A stretch of 64,000 nucleotides of DNA, taken from contig CADEDV010000005.1 in NCBI GenBank assembly GCA_902826165.1, positions 4,499-68,498 of the forward strand, read 5' to 3'. The stretch's first letter is position 1, and each line of letters starts with the position of its first letter. Below, piece after piece: positions 61,589 through 64,000 of the stretch. A program made the position numbers and the translations under genes. Origin of the DNA: an uncultured Bacteroidota bacterium (lineage in GTDB: Bacteria > Bacteroidota > Bacteroidia > Chitinophagales > Chitinophagaceae). The notes under the pieces are model-generated. The model saw nothing but the letters and a program-made list of their open reading frames with translations. It was not told the DNA's origin and searched no databases.

Positions 61589-62887
61589 TCATCCGGAACT
61601 GCCCAATACTTTTTTGATAGCTTCCGCTTTCAGCAAACATTCCTCCCATTCTTTTTCCGGGTCGCTGTAAAAAGTGATACCCGAACCTGTCTGAAAGGAA
61701 AGATATTCTGAATCCGCATTATACATGATGCTCCGGATCACCACATTGAAATCAAAATCATCATCGGGTGATAAATAACCCACAGCCCCGGAGAAAATCC
61801 CTCTTTTAGTTTGTTCGTACTGCTCAATCAGTTCCATCACCCGTTTCTTAGGCGCCCCTGTCATTGAGCCCATGGGAAAAGTAGCCCTGATAATTTCCGA
61901 GAAAGAAATATCTTTTTTCAATTCACCGCTGATCGTGGATATCATCTGGTGCACCTGTGGAAATGAATACACCGCAAACAACTCTTCTGTTTTTACTGTT
62001 CCTTCCTCACATATTTTTGCCAGGTCATTTCTTACCAGATCCACTACCATTACATTCTCTGAACGGTCTTTAGCACTATGCAGCAGATCTTCCCGGCTTT
62101 GTTCATCGTTGTATGAATCACCGGGTATCCGCTTAGCTGTTCCTTTCATCGGTTGTGAAAGGATCTTACTGCCCTTTCGTTTTAAAAAGCGTTCCGGGCT
62201 GGCACAGATCAGCCAGTTATCGTTTAGCCTGTATAACGCAGAAAATGGATTGGGGGAAACCGCACTTAGTTTTTTATACACTTCAACAGGATCGATATAT
62301 ATGTTTTCAGCATAGAATTCCTGGCAAAAATTGATCTCGTAACAATCGCCCCGCAGAATATGCTCCCTCAATTTGCTGATAATAGAAATATATTCTTCCC
62401 TGCTGATCCGTTGTTCAATATTATTTACCGCTGGCTGAATGGAAACGCCCGGCAGCCCGGCATTTGTAAGTGTATCAAATATATTTCCGGGATCATCGGC
62501 TTCGATGATCATCTCCTGTTCGCTCAGGCGGATGATCACTTCAGGTTCAAAGAAAAAAAGATCAGGGAAACCTGTCCTGTCAGGATGGGAAGAATGCAAC
62601 TCTTCCATTTCATTCTTCAGGTCATAGCTGAGATGACCAAACAACCAGCTTTTCTTTTCATCCCGGAAATCCTGTAGTTGCTGCATCGCATTCCCGGCAC
62701 CGGTTTTTATACTTCTTCTTTCTCCGGCAGCCAGCAGGCATTCCATACTGGTGGGTGCAATATGGTACTGGTGATTATCCAGGAAACAAAAAGTGCTGAA
62801 CTGTTGTGTCCAGTTCAGCACCTTCATTTTCATCTCCGGGAAATCACTGACCGTAAAGGAGCAGCGGGTTGGAGTGGTATGTTTCAA
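61589..62887 (-). CDS. pabB: Aminodeoxychorismate synthase component I
   Basis: Makes 4-amino-4-deoxychorismate from chorismate, with a glutamine amidotransferase partner, on the way to folate. 432 residues. The start is TTG at 62887, giving MKHTTPTRCSFTVSDFPEMK, which matches the family N-terminus better than the internal ATG at 62833. Chorismate-binding motifs: GDCYEINFCQEFYAE, QPMKGTAKRIPGDSYNDEQ, GMTGAPKKRVMELI-like stretch (GSMTGAPKKRVMELIEQYEQ) and KRGIFSGAVGYLSPD. No pabA or pabC is adjacent. Confidence 0.92.
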   Translation of the reverse strand: MKHTTPTRCSFTVSDFPEMKMKVLNWTQQFSTFCFLDNHQYHIAPTSMECLLAAGERRSIKTGAGNAMQQLQDFRDEKKSWLFGHLSYDLKNEMEELHSSHPDRTGFPDLFFFEPEVIIRLSEQEMIIEADDPGNIFDTLTNAGLPGVSIQPAVNNIEQRISREEYISIISKLREHILRGDCYEINFCQEFYAENIYIDPVEVYKKLSAVSPNPFSALYRLNDNWLICASPERFLKRKGSKILSQPMKGTAKRIPGDSYNDEQSREDLLHSAKDRSENVMVVDLVRNDLAKICEEGTVKTEELFAVYSFPQVHQMISTISGELKKDISFSEIIRATFPMGSMTGAPKKRVMELIEQYEQTKRGIFSGAVGYLSPDDDFDFNVVIRSIMYNADSEYLSFQTGSGITFYSDPEKEWEECLLKAEAIKKVLGSSG

Positions 62888-62911
62888 TGCAATTTGATCG
62901 AACGGTTGAAA

Positions 62912-63349
62912 TCAATAATCATCATCCTCATCATCAAAGTCATCTTTATCATTAAAGAGATCTTTGAATTCATCATCCATCTTAAAATCATCGTCATCAT
63001 CTGCTGCCGCTGGCTTTTTACCGGCGGGACCGGCCGCTTTTTTGCCTTTGGATTTGGGGAGATCGAATTCTTCAAAATCAGGATCCCACTCTTCTTCTTC
63101 CTCGGGTTTCTCCCAATCATCCACTTCATCTTCTCCCTCTTCATCATCCTCTTCCTCTTCATTTTTGGAAGAAGCTTTACCGGCTTTTTTAGCTGGTTTC
63201 ACATCTTCCTCATCATCTTCCAAATCATCGTCATCATCTTCCTCTTCCTTTTTCTTAGGTTTAGGAGACGCTTTCCTGGCTGCTTCTTTTTCAGATGCAG
63301 CACTGGCCTTTCCAGCAGGTTTCTTTTCTTTATCGGGTTTCGATGCCAT
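62912..63349 (-). CDS. Lysine/alanine-rich then acidic low-complexity protein
   Basis: A 145-residue protein with two opposite halves. The N-terminus is basic (KEKKPAGKASAAS, KASPKPKKK). From about residue 35 it is mostly D and E (DDDDDLEDDEEDVK, EEEEDDEEGEDEVDDWEKP) and ends DKDDFDDEDDDY. It has no fold signs and is probably disordered. The DNA is a cat/ctt-rich repeat on the plus strand. Similar charged proteins occur upstream of folate or purine genes in Bacteroidota. Its role is unknown; nucleic-acid or protein binding through charge is a guess. It lies between purA and pabB. Confidence 0.75.
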   Translation of the reverse strand: MASKPDKEKKPAGKASAASEKEAARKASPKPKKKEEEDDDDDLEDDEEDVKPAKKAGKASSKNEEEEDDEEGEDEVDDWEKPEEEEEWDPDFEEFDLPKSKGKKAAGPAGKKPAAADDDDDFKMDDEFKDLFNDKDDFDDEDDDY

Positions 63350-63442
63350 ATTCTTAACAGGGTTGATGCTGTAAAATTTCAGCGAAGTTTTTAATTAGCC
63401 AAATTTTTAAAAAAGAATTTTTAATTCTTTACAAACCTACGT

Positions 63443-64000
63443 TTAGGATACCCGGATCAGCTGATCCCGGCCCGGCCCGTTGGAAATATAGTAAACTTTC
63501 ACTCCAAGGTACTGGTTAATAAATTCAACGTAGGTTTTCATCGTATCAGGCAATTCTGCCTCTGTTTTTGCTGCACTGCTGGGTTTGTTCCAGCCAGGAA
63601 AGCTTTTATATACCGGGTCCACCTTTAACCGCTCCAGCCGGAAAGGTATTTCACGGCTGATTTTCCCGTTCATGTTATAATCAGTACACACCTGTAATTC
63701 ACTGAAAGCATCCAGCACATCGGCTTTTGTCATGACGATCTTTGTCACCCCGTTGATCATACAGGCAAAGTTCAGGGCTACGAGGTCGATCCAGCCGCAA
63801 CGGCGGGGCCTGCCGGTGGTAGCACCAAATTCATTCCCCACTTTTCTCAACTCCTCTCCTGTTGCATTATCCAGTTCCGTTGGAAAAGGCCCGCCGCCCA
63901 CACGGGTACAATAAGCTTTTGTTACCCCGATCACATCCCGGATCTTTTGCGGGGCAATCCCCAACCCGTTGCAAACACCGGCGGAGATCGTATTTGAAGA
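63443..64000 (-). CDS. purA: Adenylosuccinate synthetase, 5' part cut by window edge
   Basis: The C-terminal part of PurA, which joins IMP and aspartate with GTP to make adenylosuccinate. About 186 residues are visible, running off the right edge in frame: TISAGVCNGLGIAP, YCTRVGGGPFPTELDNATGE, GNEFGATTGRPRRCGWIDL, ALNFACMINGVTKIVMTKAD and ISNGPGRDQLIRV at the end. All are diagnostic for the last 40 percent of the enzyme. A full-length gene would extend about 720 bases beyond the window. Confidence 0.95.
   Translation of the reverse strand, partial: SSNTISAGVCNGLGIAPQKIRDVIGVTKAYCTRVGGGPFPTELDNATGEELRKVGNEFGATTGRPRRCGWIDLVALNFACMINGVTKIVMTKADVLDAFSELQVCTDYNMNGKISREIPFRLERLKVDPVYKSFPGWNKPSSAAKTEAELPDTMKTYVEFINQYLGVKVYYISNGPGRDQLIRVS

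Noticed and set aside
62964-63374. Serine-rich plus-strand protein opposite the charged gene
   Set aside because: It is the complement of the acidic low-complexity gene. The serine runs come from the reverse reading of Asp and Glu codons.

Overview
The window is about 64 kb of chromosomal DNA from a member of the Bacteroidota, most likely the family Chitinophagaceae. The evidence is type IX secretion (T9SS) sorting domains, the T9SS protein PorD, many short-lipobox lipoproteins, DUF4296, DUF5689 and DUF5916 proteins, a TonB-dependent receptor, and promoters of the Bacteroidota type (TAnnTTTG instead of TATAAT). No genus can be assigned from sequence alone. I see no phage, transposon, IS element or CRISPR array. 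Most of the window is core genome with tightly packed genes.

Layout. 1-4482 (minus): a run bamD > rpoZ > coaBC > porD > DUF4296 lipoprotein > scoA, the last cut by the left edge. 4662-6356 (minus): an OmpA-family outer-membrane protein. 6552-9253 (plus): polyprenyl synthetase and recJ. 9312-21508: an accessory region for the cell surface and outside, with two secreted endonuclease/exonuclease/phosphatase-fold (EEP) proteins on the plus strand flanking a minus-strand series of TonB-dependent receptor, two DUF5689 lipoproteins and a 1371-residue T9SS adhesin-like protein with a lamin-tail domain. 21732-22921: rpsF-rpsR-rplI. 23176-25298: a glycine-rich RRM protein and an L,D-transpeptidase. 26106-34142: a bacterial alpha-2-macroglobulin divergent from penicillin-binding protein 1C. 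34139-36336 (minus): a Tat-exported amine oxidase and a DUF2807 lipoprotein. 36520-42469 (plus): guaA, a periplasmic-binding-like protein, and the helicase and phosphoesterase of the ligase-associated repair cluster. 42466-45771 (minus): a DUF5916 outer-membrane protein and an S24-type regulator. 45884-48149 (plus): surE, a small membrane protein and lpxB. 48138-50677 (minus): a very small membrane protein and a CHASE/PAS histidine kinase. 51038: tRNA-Ala(GGC). 51164-52825 (minus): a T9SS cargo protein. 53048-61588 (plus, one small minus gene inside): pheT, a coiled-coil protein, zapA, rny, rplS, tatA, gatA and a lytic transglycosylase. 61589-64000 (minus): purA (cut by the right edge) > charged protein > pabB.

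How it fits together. Envelope construction dominates: BamD, LpxB, OmpA, PBP1C, L,D-transpeptidase, lytic transglycosylase, alpha-2-macroglobulin and PorD. The most notable accessory unit is 9.3-21.5 kb, where two secreted nuclease-fold enzymes, a receptor, two surface lipoproteins and a lamin-tail scaffold look like a locus for capturing and degrading extracellular DNA or another phosphodiester. That reading is inference. The strongest non-coding signals are two competing hairpins between rpsR and rplI, a long cruciform before rplS, an operator-like array between the S24 regulator and surE, and a hairpin leader before the RRM gene.
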